Source: Microbacterium schleiferi (GTDB lineage Bacteria > Actinomycetota > Actinomycetes > Actinomycetales > Microbacteriaceae). From it: DNA of 64,000 nt. The translations under genes and the position numbers were made by a program. Location: NCBI RefSeq assembly GCF_015565955.1, contig NZ_CP064760.1:496001-560000 (forward strand), in the 5' to 3' direction. Under the pieces are notes generated by a model, which did no database searches, was not told the DNA's origin, and worked only from the letters and a program-made list of their open reading frames with translations. This document shows, in pieces, positions 33,907 through 44,300 of the stretch (the stretch's first letter is position 1; every line of letters begins with the position of its first letter).

Positions 33907-35592
33907 CTAGAGCGTGGACGACCTCGAGACCAGGCCCAGGCGCGTCGCTTCGGCAACGGCTTCGTGACGCGAGGTGACGCCCATGCGGCGGTAGAGCGAG
34001 CGCACCTGCGACTTCACCGTGTTCACCGACACGTGCAGGCGCCCCGCGATCTGGGCGAGCGACTGGTCGCTCGCAAGCGCCGCGAGAACCTCCCGTTCCC
34101 GCGGGGTCAGCGTGACAGCCGGCGGCGGACTTGCCATCACCGCGAGGCGCACGTGCGCCGGCGCGGTCACGGGAAGTTCATCCCGCACGGATGCCGGCAC
34201 CACCGACAGTGGGCGCCACAGCCCCTCATCCTGAGCGAGGTTCGCTGCCGCGGTGGTGATGCGCTCGTCGGCGGGAAGGCCTGCGCGCTGCAGAGCGAGC
34301 GAGGTCAGGAGCAGAGCCTCCAGGCGCACCGACGGGCCGATCCCGCGCCGCTGCGCGAGAGTGCGGGCGGCGTGGACCGCAGCCAGCGGGTCGGCTCGGA
34401 GGATGAGCCCGCGCACGGCCCCGAGGGCGCAGAGCCCGGGAAGGGAGCCCCGATCGCGGACGGTGTGGGTCGGGGGCATCCCCAGCATCTCGCCGGCCTT
34501 CTCGCGCAGGAAGTGCGCGACACACAGGCCGAGGGTCCCCTCTTGCAGCGGACGGTTCTCGGTCGCGGAGTCAACCAGGTCGAGAACCGCCGCAGGGTTC
34601 CCTGTCGCGAGGCGCCACCGGCCCTCAGCAAGCAGCACGAGCGGCCAGTACTCGAAGAGCAGATCGCGATCAAGGCCGGCAAGCAACTCCGGTGCACCCG
34701 CATCCATCCGTTCGACAGCGATGAGCGCCCACGTCAACCGGGTGCGCGCACGAATGCGGTCGGCAGAGGCGTTGCTGGGTTGGCGTTCGGCCTCGGCGCG
34801 CGTGAGCAGCCGCTCAGCCTCGCGGAGGTAGCCCTCCATGGCGAGCACGCAGGCCTGCTTGACCAGAGCGTCGCGACGGATGCCGAGTTCGGTGTCGCCC
34901 TCCGTCGCTGCGAGCGCGCGTCGGAAGTGCTCGAGCGCGGCGGACGGGTCACCGGCGAGCAGTTCGGTCGTTCCGAGCTGCGAGTAGGCGGCGGCAAGGA
35001 ACTGGGGGAGTTGGGCGGGCTCGTGCGTGGACACGCCCTCGATGTGGCTGGTCAGGCGCTGGGCAACGTCACGAGCCTCGCTGAGCTCGCCGCGCAGGCG
35101 ATGGGCCAGCATCCGCTGCGCGATACGCCAGCCCTGGTCGAGAGGAGTGTCCAGTTCGGATCCCACGGCGGCATCCAACGGACGGGTCGTCAGCAGCCGG
35201 ATGCGCTCGGGGGTGTCGAGCACGGGAAGAGCGAAGCGTTTGGCCAGAAGCAGCGCCGGCGGCGCAGCCTCTTCGGGGACGGGCGCCAGCAGCCGGCGCA
35301 GGTCTCGCGGGCGATCGAGGAACAGCGGCCACAGCCCGACGCTCAGCAACCGGATCGCGGTGGCCGCGTCGCCGCGTTCCCACGCGGTGTCCACCTGTTC
35401 GATCAGGGCCGTCAGTACCTCGGGCGCGGTCGCCTGCGTCAGCGCGCCCGGCGCCGGTGGGATGACGCTCGCAGCAACGCCCCCCATGGACGGCAATGAC
35501 CGTGGCGTCGCGTGGTCGACGGCGCTCGGCGTCTCGGGTGTTTGGGTGGCGGATGGTGTGGGATCCGGTTGCTGTGGCTTCGGCATGAACAT
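33907..35592 (-). CDS. LuxR-family regulator with helical repeat N-terminal region (LuxR 1)
   Basis: This 561-residue protein ends with a LuxR-type helix-turn-helix (LTPREREVLAALASDQSL, then VSVNTVKSQVRSLYRRMGV). The preceding 480 residues are alanine/leucine-rich helical repeats like the TPR-type regulatory part of MalT-like proteins, but with no Walker A, so it is not an ATPase. ATG at 35592 is chosen because GGAAGGA lies about five bases upstream. It is one of four LuxR-type genes around the giant wall protein. Its ligand and targets are unknown. Confidence 0.88.
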   Translation of the reverse strand: MFMPKPQQPDPTPSATQTPETPSAVDHATPRSLPSMGGVAASVIPPAPGALTQATAPEVLTALIEQVDTAWERGDAATAIRLLSVGLWPLFLDRPRDLRRLLAPVPEEAAPPALLLAKRFALPVLDTPERIRLLTTRPLDAAVGSELDTPLDQGWRIAQRMLAHRLRGELSEARDVAQRLTSHIEGVSTHEPAQLPQFLAAAYSQLGTTELLAGDPSAALEHFRRALAATEGDTELGIRRDALVKQACVLAMEGYLREAERLLTRAEAERQPSNASADRIRARTRLTWALIAVERMDAGAPELLAGLDRDLLFEYWPLVLLAEGRWRLATGNPAAVLDLVDSATENRPLQEGTLGLCVAHFLREKAGEMLGMPPTHTVRDRGSLPGLCALGAVRGLILRADPLAAVHAARTLAQRRGIGPSVRLEALLLTSLALQRAGLPADERITTAAANLAQDEGLWRPLSVVPASVRDELPVTAPAHVRLAVMASPPPAVTLTPREREVLAALASDQSLAQIAGRLHVSVNTVKSQVRSLYRRMGVTSRHEAVAEATRLGLVSRSSTL

Positions 35593-35698
35593 CTGGTTCC
35601 TTCCCGTCATCACCACAGATGGACGGAAACCCAGATCGTGACGCGAAGCGCCGAAGATTTCTCGGCGGCGTCCGCTGCCCGCGCTACTGGCCCGTGCC

Positions 35699-36733
35699 CT
35701 ACTGGCCCGTGAAGGTCACGAAGGACGCCGGGCCGTGGCGGCCGGTGGCCGGATCGATGTAACGGATGCCGATCGTCACAACCGTGTCGGAGCCGGGCAG
35801 CGTGAACTGTGACGAGTATGCCCCCGAGGCATCCAGCACCATCGGCGTCGGGCGACACGGCGACGGATCGGGGAGCTTGATGCGTTGGACGGATGCCAGC
35901 GGCTCGCCGGTGATCGAGAGCTGGAAGCCCGACCGCGAGACGACCTCTCCCTCGGTGGGGGAGAGGAACACCGGTGGCGCCGCGACCGAGACGTCGATCC
36001 CGGTCGACAGGGGCGAGGTGCGCTCGCCGAGAACCTGCCGCGCCGACAGCGAGTGATCGCCGGCCGGCAGGTACGACGACGCCGTGGTCGCGCACGCACC
36101 GCCGGAGAGATCGCTGACCTCCCACGCGCCGGAGCCGTCGGCGACGGTTGTCGCCCGCACGACCTCGTTCTCGTCGACGACCTCGACGGTCGCGCCGGGT
36201 TCGGCATCCGTGCCCGAGATCTGCGGGTACACGGCCGTTCCCGCGCTCGCATCGACGACCACACCCGGTGCCGGAAGCGGCTCGATCGTCGGGACGGGCG
36301 TCACCACCGGTTCGGGGGTGGGGCTTGCCGTGGGGGTGGGACTGGGCAGCTGGACGGCAGGGGCAGGGCGCGGCTCTCGCGGCCGGGTCTGCGCGCCGGG
36401 AGGGGGCGTGGGGGCAGGGGTCGGTGTCGCCGCGGGATCGGCAGGAGCGAGGATCTCCTCATCGTGCCGGGGCGTGACCGGTGGAGCATTCTCGGCCGCC
36501 TCGGCCACCGGCGCGCCGGTCTCGCTGGGGCTCAGGGCGGTGCCCACGGCTGCCCACACGCCCGCACCGATCGCGACGACGGCGACGACCCCGGCAGCCA
36601 CGGCGGCGACCTGCGCCGACCTGCTCAGCCGCGACGTGCGGGGCCGGGGCGCCACGGAACCGGTCGGCCCCGCCGCGATGGTCGCGACGGTCGCGGCAGA
36701 ACTCGACTGCAGCCACGCCGCATAGGACGTCAC
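35699..36733 (-). CDS. Membrane protein with extracellular Ig-like domains, sigma-factor partner
   Basis: This 344-residue protein starts with GTG overlapping the sigma-factor stop (GTGA). A roughly 40-residue cytosolic end is followed by one membrane helix (VAAVAAGVVAVVAIGAGVW), a long Pro/Thr linker (PTPAPTPPPG, SPTPTASPTPEP) and two Ig-like domains, one with GTDAEPGATVEVVDENEVV. It takes the position and topology of an anti-sigma factor but has no zinc-binding anti-sigma motif; that motif is at the C terminus of the sigma factor itself. It may be a surface sensor or effector linked to sigma activity. Confidence 0.75.
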   Translation of the reverse strand: MTSYAAWLQSSSAATVATIAAGPTGSVAPRPRTSRLSRSAQVAAVAAGVVAVVAIGAGVWAAVGTALSPSETGAPVAEAAENAPPVTPRHDEEILAPADPAATPTPAPTPPPGAQTRPREPRPAPAVQLPSPTPTASPTPEPVVTPVPTIEPLPAPGVVVDASAGTAVYPQISGTDAEPGATVEVVDENEVVRATTVADGSGAWEVSDLSGGACATTASSYLPAGDHSLSARQVLGERTSPLSTGIDVSVAAPPVFLSPTEGEVVSRSGFQLSITGEPLASVQRIKLPDPSPCRPTPMVLDASGAYSSQFTLPGSDTVVTIGIRYIDPATGRHGPASFVTFTGQ

Positions 36734-37488
36734 AGCCGCGCCCCCACGACAACCGGAAGCAGAGCCAGCGCGAGTCGGCTCGAGACGTGCTGCGCCTCTT
36801 CCCAGGCCACGGCGCATCGTTCACAGGTCGCGAGGTGTGCCTGGGCGGTGCGGGTGTCCCGGGCGCTGAGGCCCCCGCGGGTGTGCGTGCCGAGCATCGA
36901 GAGCACACCGCGGCACTCGTCGTTGTCGGCAGTGCGCAACTGCGCGCTCACCCATGCGTCGCGGAACCCGCGGCGGGCCCGCACCACGAGTGCGGATGCG
37001 GCGTTGGCGGCAAGCCCGAGCAACGGTGCGAACTGGCGGGGCTTGAGACCCTCGACGTCGCTGTACCAGAGCGCCTCCTGCCAGCGGGTCGGCAGGGACC
37101 GGAACGCCGAGACCGTCGCGCCGGATTCGAGCGCCGCCTCGGCGGCTCGGGCGGTGTCGGTGTCGGCGGGCAGCTCTGCGACGTCCGCGGTGCTGAGATC
37201 GCCCGCCCGCGCGCCCCACTCGCGCGCCACGTTCTTGACAGCGGTCAGCAGGTACGCGCGAAAGCCCATCGTCGGGCCGCCCCCGCTTCGGATTCGCGCA
37301 AAGACCCGCGTGAAGGCCTCCGAGACGACATCGTCGGCATCCAACGTCGTGAAAGCGCGCGCGACAGCCAACGCCGCGGAGCTGTGGCGCAGCCACAGCT
37401 CGGCATATGCGGCCGAGGTATCGCGGCGCGACAGGGTGACAAGTTCGTCGTCAGAGAGCGCCGATAGACCAGTTCGAGGCACGGTCAC
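36730..37488 (-). CDS. ECF-type sigma factor with C-terminal zinc-finger (zf-HC2-like) tail
   Basis: This 252-residue protein (GTG at 37488) has sigma-70 region 2 (ELWLRHSSAALAVARAFTTL, then DVVSEAFTRVF) and region 4 (FRSLPTRWQEALWYSDVEGL and GLAANAASALVVRARRGFRD). The last 45 residues carry H-x3-C-x2-C (HLATCERC), like the zinc-containing anti-sigma domain normally found in a separate protein. Fused tails of this kind are known in some actinobacterial ECF groups and modulate activity. It lies between a short unknown gene and the Ig-domain membrane protein, forming a three-gene operon. Confidence 0.88.
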   Translation of the reverse strand: MTVPRTGLSALSDDELVTLSRRDTSAAYAELWLRHSSAALAVARAFTTLDADDVVSEAFTRVFARIRSGGGPTMGFRAYLLTAVKNVAREWGARAGDLSTADVAELPADTDTARAAEAALESGATVSAFRSLPTRWQEALWYSDVEGLKPRQFAPLLGLAANAASALVVRARRGFRDAWVSAQLRTADNDECRGVLSMLGTHTRGGLSARDTRTAQAHLATCERCAVAWEEAQHVSSRLALALLPVVVGARL

Positions 37489-37489
37489 T

Positions 37490-37939
37490 TCAGCTTTCGG
37501 GAAGAAGCAGGGAAGGCCGCTCCCACAAACGGCCCACACCCAGACTGGGCCGAAGTACGGCTGCGCGCAACAATGCACACTCTGTGAACAGGTCCACGTG
37601 TCGGCGCAGCTGAGCGAAATCGGATGCCGAGAGTACAGAGCAGTCGAAGACCAGTCCGCGCGATCCCCCCGGCTCCGGCGTCGCAGCAGCGCCGTCGCCC
37701 ACCTCGGGTGCGCGGGGCGTGACCAGAAGCATCCGAGTCGGCAACGCGCGAGCCCATGCCGAGCGTGGCGGAGACACGCAGGTGACGTCCGCGGCGCCTC
37801 GGCCCCAGCGCCAGGTCCTCGATCCACTGCGCAGGACAAGCCATGGGCCCGCGAGCGTCACCTCGCGCAGTCGCGGAACCCCGGTGCGCGACGGGGTGAG
37901 AAGCAGGCGCCACCGGCCCGCTCGGAACCGGACCGACAT
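37490..37939 (-). CDS. Hypothetical protein upstream of the sigma factor
   Basis: This 149-residue frame (ATG at 37939) ends one base before the sigma-factor GTG, has host-like GC-rich third positions and ends with a well-behaved helical part (VFDCSVLSASDFAQLRRHVDL and beyond). The middle has beta-rich WLVLRSGSRTWRWG. No family is recognised. It could begin further upstream at an in-frame GTG near 37999, but the ribosome site is weak for both. Its place as the first gene of the sigma operon argues it is real. Confidence 0.55.
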   Translation of the reverse strand: MSVRFRAGRWRLLLTPSRTGVPRLREVTLAGPWLVLRSGSRTWRWGRGAADVTCVSPPRSAWARALPTRMLLVTPRAPEVGDGAAATPEPGGSRGLVFDCSVLSASDFAQLRRHVDLFTECALLRAAVLRPSLGVGRLWERPSLLLPES

Positions 37940-38392
37940 CGGCGGCAGGCTCAACGCACTCGGCGCCCGGGGCGCCGAGTGAGGCCATCGGGAATTCGTG
38001 TTCACACCTGAACAGATGCCGGTCGGTGCCTTTCGTGACGCGGTTTCGTAGACGCATCTGGATTTCTCGGCGCCGCGGCGGATAAGCGGGGCGGCACCGG
38101 CCGAGGCATCCAGCCGCGAGAGGGTGAGAGCGCGGGTGAATCTGGGCTGATCCGCCTGTCTTGACCTCCTGTCGGCAGTTACCGTTTCCCAGGCCGCGTC
38201 TTCGAGGTGCGGCCACAGCACGCCCGAACGTGCGCTCCACGCGAGCGAGTCAGAGGCCACACCGCGTAATCGGAACTCAGTCCGGTTCGCTGACCTGGGC
38301 TCGCACTCGGCCGAGAGCGAGAACGCGCGCGCCGTCAGGGCAGCGCGATGGGCAGTTTGTCGCGCCTGCGACAGAGACGAAACGGGGAGACG
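37940..38392. other. Intergenic region between sigma operon and wall-protein gene
   Basis: This 453-base stretch separates the divergent sigma operon and giant wall-protein gene. Frames that stay open here give arginine-rich translations without family character, so I see no gene. It must contain both promoters. I do not see a convincing operator. Confidence 0.5.
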
Positions 38393-41300
38393 ATGACACA
38401 GCGTTCACACGGGACTGGCAACACACGGCGCTCGCGTCGATCCCCGTGGCGGCGGCTTGTGCACCGCATCCGCCCCCTCACTGCCGTCGCACTCTCGACG
38501 CTGCTCGTCGTCTCTGGCGCGGTGGCCGTCGGCACGATGCCCGCGTACGCGGACGACATCAATGCGACGCTCGCGATCACCAAGTCAACCGATGACCCGA
38601 TCACCCCCACCGGCGTCGTCTCTCCCGGCGAGACCTTCGAATACGACCTTCTCTTCAGCTGCGGCACGTCCGTCGGCAGCGTCAGCGGCTGTAAGAACGC
38701 CACGATCACCGACCTCCTCCCCGAATGGATCGAGTTCGTCAGCGTCAGCTCGTTCCCCGTGTCGGCGCCGGGCACCTCGACCGTCACCGACGTCGGAGGC
38801 CGCGACCAGGTCACCCTCGCATTCACCTCCCCCGTGAACACCCCGGGTGCGACCACCGGCCTCCCGCTCGGCACCTTCCAGATGACCATCCAGGTCAAGC
38901 TCGCCGACGACGCACCGTGGGAGATCGACGGCACCACGATCATCAACACCGCCGATATCACCGCTGACAACGCCGTGCCCCAGAGCGACAGCGCACCCAT
39001 CGAGGCGGCGGTGCCCGTCAACCTCGCCACGACGACCGACAAGTCGTTCGACCCGAGCAGCAACTACAACATGGCCGGTGAGACGACCCGGCTCACGCTC
39101 TCGGGCACCAACACCACCAACGGCGGCGTCGACACCCTGACCGTGCAGGACCCCGCCGGTGCCACCCCGCTCCCGGCCGACGACACCAGCCCCTTCCACT
39201 ACCTCGAGTTCACCGACTTCGGCGCCATGACCCTCCCCGCCGGGGCTGAGCAGGTCACCGCCGAGGTCTATTCGATCGCCGACAGCGCGTGGCACACCGT
39301 CTATGTCGGCGCCGGCCCGCCCGTCTACCCCGCCGCAGGCCCGGGTATCCCTGACAAGACCGACATCTACGGCATCCGATTCACCTACGCCGACACGGGC
39401 GGCGGCAGGATCGACGTTTCCGCCACCGGCTCCGCGGAGGTCGCGCTGACCCAGCGCGCCGCGGTCGAGAGCCTCTCGGTCGCCACGACGGTCGACAACA
39501 CGGTTCAGAGCACGGTGAGCCTCGGCAGCGACACCGTCTCGTCCCCCGTCGTCACCAAGCCGTACCAGATCATCCCGTTCGGCCTGCAGGTTTCGGCCTC
39601 CAAGACCTTCAGCCCCGACCAGATCAAGGCTGGCGAATCCACGACCGTCAACATCGGCGCCGTCAACAGCGGGACGGCGACGCTGGCAGAACTGGTCATC
39701 AGCGAGCCCGGCGCCGGTACCCCCGGATCGCTCTCCGGCGATCTCACCTTCGCAGGGTTCGGCACCGTCTCCGGCGGCGCCGGCAACGGCATCCAGTGGC
39801 CCTCGGGCGCAACCGAAGCCACGATCGTCTACCACTACGACGACAACACCTCGTCGGCTCCGCTGTCGACCTCCGTCAGCGGCACCATCCCCGACTCGCC
39901 GTCCGCGCTGCGGGTCGTCGGATTCGACATCACCTTCACGGGCGCCCCGATCGTTTCGGGCGCCGAGGCCAAGACCCCGTTCGTCGTGTCGACGCAACGT
40001 GTCGGCACCCCGCCCGACCTGACGACCGTCCCCAACGACGTCGACGCCGTCGCGAAGGCCTTCACCGACATCACCCTCACTGACTCCGACACCGCCACCG
40101 ACGAGCTGGAGATCTACGGCGACCGGATGGCTGTCGAGGTCAGCAAGAGCATCCAGCCCAGCCAGAGCTGGCTCGTGCCCGGACAGCAGACCGTCGCCCA
40201 GATCCCCGCTGTGATCTCCTCCTTCCCAGCCACGACCGTCAACCCGACGCAGGTCATCGTCGACGACGCCGCCGTGCTGAGCCCGGACTGGTGGAACATC
40301 TACAACGCCACCGAACTGCCTTCTCTCGGCATCCCGAGCAACGCGACCCTCACCGTGCAATACACGACCGACGGCAGCAGCTGGACAAACCTCCCCGGCG
40401 CGGTCGGGCTCAGCTCGCCCCCGGCGTACCAGACCGTGACGATCGACCCGGCGCTGTCGGACACGATCATCGGCCTGCGCTTCGTCTACGACGCGGTCTC
40501 CGGCGAGTCCTTCGACCCGGGCTCGACCTTCCAGCCCAACATCACCTTCACGACGCGTGAGCAGACCCGAAACGCCCCGATCGTCGATATCGAGGATGTC
40601 CCGACCACCGGGACGATCCCCGACCCGTCCACCCCCAGCGGCACGATCGACGTCGTCCAGGTGGCCAACTGCGCGACCGCCGACGCCTCGGTAGCCTCGC
40701 CCGCCATGTCGGCGGCCACGGCGAACACCTCGCCGTGCCCGATCTCGACCCTTATCCCGATCAACGGCGGCAGCGGGGTCGGCCCCGACCTCGTCGACAA
40801 GGACGTCACGCCCGTCACTGTCGTGGAGCGCTCGCAGGCCGGCACGAACGGCACCCTCGGCTGGTCGACCGGTGGCCTCACCGGCGTGACCCAGATGCGC
40901 GTCACCGAGACCGGATCGACCTCCTACGCTCCCGCCACCAGCGCGAACCTCGACAGCTCGTTCCTCAACGCCTTCGACGTGATCCGGTTGGCGCCGATCA
41001 CGAAGACCACGGATCCGCTGATCGCCTACGACCAGCTGGTCTCGGTCGAGCTGTTTGACTACACCGCCGCCGGCGGCGCGGGAGCCTGGGTACCGATTTC
41101 CGGCGCCCCGTGGGACGGACCGACCTCGGGCACCATCGTGTTCCCCGGCTACACCCTGACCGACGCCGAGCAGGCCACCACAACCGGTGTGCGCTACACG
41201 TTCGCTGAGAGCCCGAACCGCGCATCCGCGCTCACACCCGGCAACCTCACCCAGCCCGCGGTGGGCAGCGGCGTCGCGGCATCCACCGACCGCCGACCCA

Positions 41301-44300
41301 TCACGGTCAACTTCCAGCTGCGCGATGACCGACGCTCCGACGGCAGCCCCGTGCTCTTTGGCGAGGCCTACAACACCGCCGGCGACCTGAGCGTTGTGAC
41401 CAACACCGTGAACGCACAGGCCTGCCTCGTCGCCTTCGTCGCGGATGCCTGCGCCGACGGTTACTCGACCAACGACAGCGACACCGTCACGATCCTCAAC
41501 GGCACCGCGAACATCACGACCACCAAGTCCTGGTCGACCGGTGTCTCGGGCGGCGGCGCCCTCGGAATCCCGCCGACGGGCACCCCCGCGGCTGACTACC
41601 CGACGACCCGCATGACCCTCAGCGTCGTGAACAACGGCCCGCAGAAGGTCGACACCCTCGACCTCACGGACCCGGCGCCCAATGTCGCTTTCGAGGGCAC
41701 GGCGTGGGATGTGTTCACGCTCACCAACATCGTGAGCATCACCCCGCCCAAGGACTCCGATGGCTCCGGAGGCAACGCCGACGTCGCGGTCTATCTCGAC
41801 CTCGCGGGCGGCGGCGAGCTCGGCCCGCTCACGATCTCGGCCGCTACCGCGCTGACCCCGGGCCAGCTTGATGACGTGGTCGGCGTGCGCGCCTATGCGA
41901 GCGGACGCATCTCGTACACGTCCTCGGGGAACAACAATGGACGCCTCCAGATCCAGCTCGATGCGCAGCTTCGGGAGACCCTGCGCAGCGACCCCATGAC
42001 GCGGGTGAGCGCCGGCTCGGTAGACAACACGATTTTCGGATCCATCGGCGACCCCTCGGTCGAAACCTCCGGATCGTGCGCGGTCTCGAACCCGCCCGTG
42101 ACCGCCGACCCCAACACGGTCGTCTCGTGCAACAACGCGAGTATTTCGCTCAGCGACACGCAGGATCGCACCGTTCTGGCAGGCAAGAGCTTCTCGCCCA
42201 CCAACGAGTACGAGAACACCAATGACCGCATCCGGATGCTGCTGTCGGGCCAGCCCGGCGGCAACGCCCGCAGCAACCAGCTCGTGCTCACCGACACGAC
42301 CCCGGGGTTCTGGAACGCCTACGGCTTCGCCGGACTCGTAAACGCCAACCCGAGCCAGTTCGCGATCGCCAGCCCCGCCAACCGGGTGCAGATCGAGCTG
42401 CTCACCGGCGCGACCTACACGGTCGAGGTCGACAACTCCATCACCGTCAGCGGCGGCACCTGGAACGCGGTCGTGAACGGCTCGGGCGACCAGTGGATGA
42501 CGGCTACGCAGGCCCGCTCCGCCCTTGCGCCCGGTGCAGCGACAGCGACAGCGTCGATCCTCGGCGGCGGCACCGTGACGTACGGCGAGGTGCAAGGCAT
42601 CCGTTTCACCTACCAGCGCGTGGCCAGCGGCTCGATCGCCGACCCGAGCGCGCCGCTCCTCCTGTTCGAGAACCCCGCCAACCCGACGTTGACCGGGAAC
42701 CTGTTCGTGCAGCGGCGTGACGCGCTGCTGACCGGCGGCGACGTGCCCACGACCTTGTCGGGCAACACCGCCTCACCCGGTACGACCTCGGCGGGCGTCT
42801 TCCCCAACACCGTGGTCGCCGATGCGACCGGCATCCCCGGAAACGGATCGCCGGCCACCGACGATGCCGACGCGAACTTCACGTTCCGCCACCTGCCCAC
42901 CGCGGCGACGGTCGTCAAGACCCCGACCGGTCAGGTCGCGCCCGGGACCAACTTCGAGGTCGCGCTCACCACGACCAACAACGGGGGCTACCCGATCCTC
43001 AACCCGGTGATCACCGACAACCTGCCGGTGGGGACCGTCGCGGCCGGGCTACCCGACTACGTGTTCCCGGACGGGATCGACCCGACCGATCCCGCGAACT
43101 ACACGTTCGCGCTGAGTTCAGGCAGCGCCCCCGGTGCTCCCTGGACGGAACTGCCGATCGATCCCGCCGACGTCAACGTCGTCGTGACGTCCTCGTCCGG
43201 TGTCGATCCGGAGCCGGTCGCGATCCGCTTCGAGTTCCCCGCGGATTCCGCGCTCGGACTCGGACAGGTCTACCGCATCTCGTGGGACATGCGCCTGCGC
43301 TCCGGTGCGGTCGCGAACCAGCCGTTCACCAACGAGTACGAGATCACCGGCGACCGCGACTTCGACTCGTGCAACGGCGTGGCCGGCACCACCGACATCT
43401 GCTCGACGACCGCGACCGTCACGACGCAGCCCCTCGCGACGTTCGGGATGTTCCAGCAGGTCCGCGCGCTGGACCCGGCGCTCGGCGTCATCTCCAGCAC
43501 CGCAGCAACGTGCACCATGGCCGACGCTGACCCTGACGGCTTCTTCGTCGACCCGTGTGCTCCCGTGACCAAGCCCGGCCAGAACAACGAATGGCGGCTG
43601 AACTACGAGAACTGGGGAAGCTACCCGCTCGATGAGATCTCGACGATCATCTACCTGCCCAACGCTGGTCAGAGCGGTATCGACATCCCGACCGTCGACA
43701 GCCTGTGGCGGCCCGTGCTCGCTTCCGCGACCGGTCCCGGCCTGCGCGCCGACGACACCCCGACCGCGGCCCGCACGGTCTACTACAGCACCGAGTCCCC
43801 CGGAACCTCGCTGTGCGACGACGTCCTCACCGACGGTGGCACCTGCCCGCCCGGGTATTGGCAGCCCCTGGACGCGTCGGTCGACCTGACCACCGTGACC
43901 GCGCTGTACGTCGTGGTCGACTTCGCCGGGGGTGGCGACCTGCTGCAGCCAGGCGAGAAGTTCCAACTCGCGTTCGAGACCACGGCTCCGCCCGCCGCGT
44001 TCAACCCCGGGAACGACCCGATCACGTGGAACTCGGCCAAGACCGGCGGGAAGTACACGACCGGCGGCAGCCAGCGCACCCTTCCGCCGTTCGAAGTGCC
44101 CGTCGTGGGCGCGTCGCTGGCCAGCGGAAGCCTCCAGCTGACCAAGACCGTCGACGGTGATGCATCCGGCGCCGGGTGGGTCCCCACCTCGTTCGACGGC
44201 ACACTCTCGTGCACCTCGGCAGGCGTCGCCGTGCCCACCGCGGCGATCCCGACCGTGCCGACCCTGACCGATGGCACCACCGTCACGGTCGGTGGCCTCC

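Noticed and set aside
38585-42595. Very long open frame on the minus strand, opposite the wall-protein gene
   Set aside because: It mirrors the GC-rich codon pattern of the real gene; the translation is arginine/glycine-rich, has no domain and no ribosome site.
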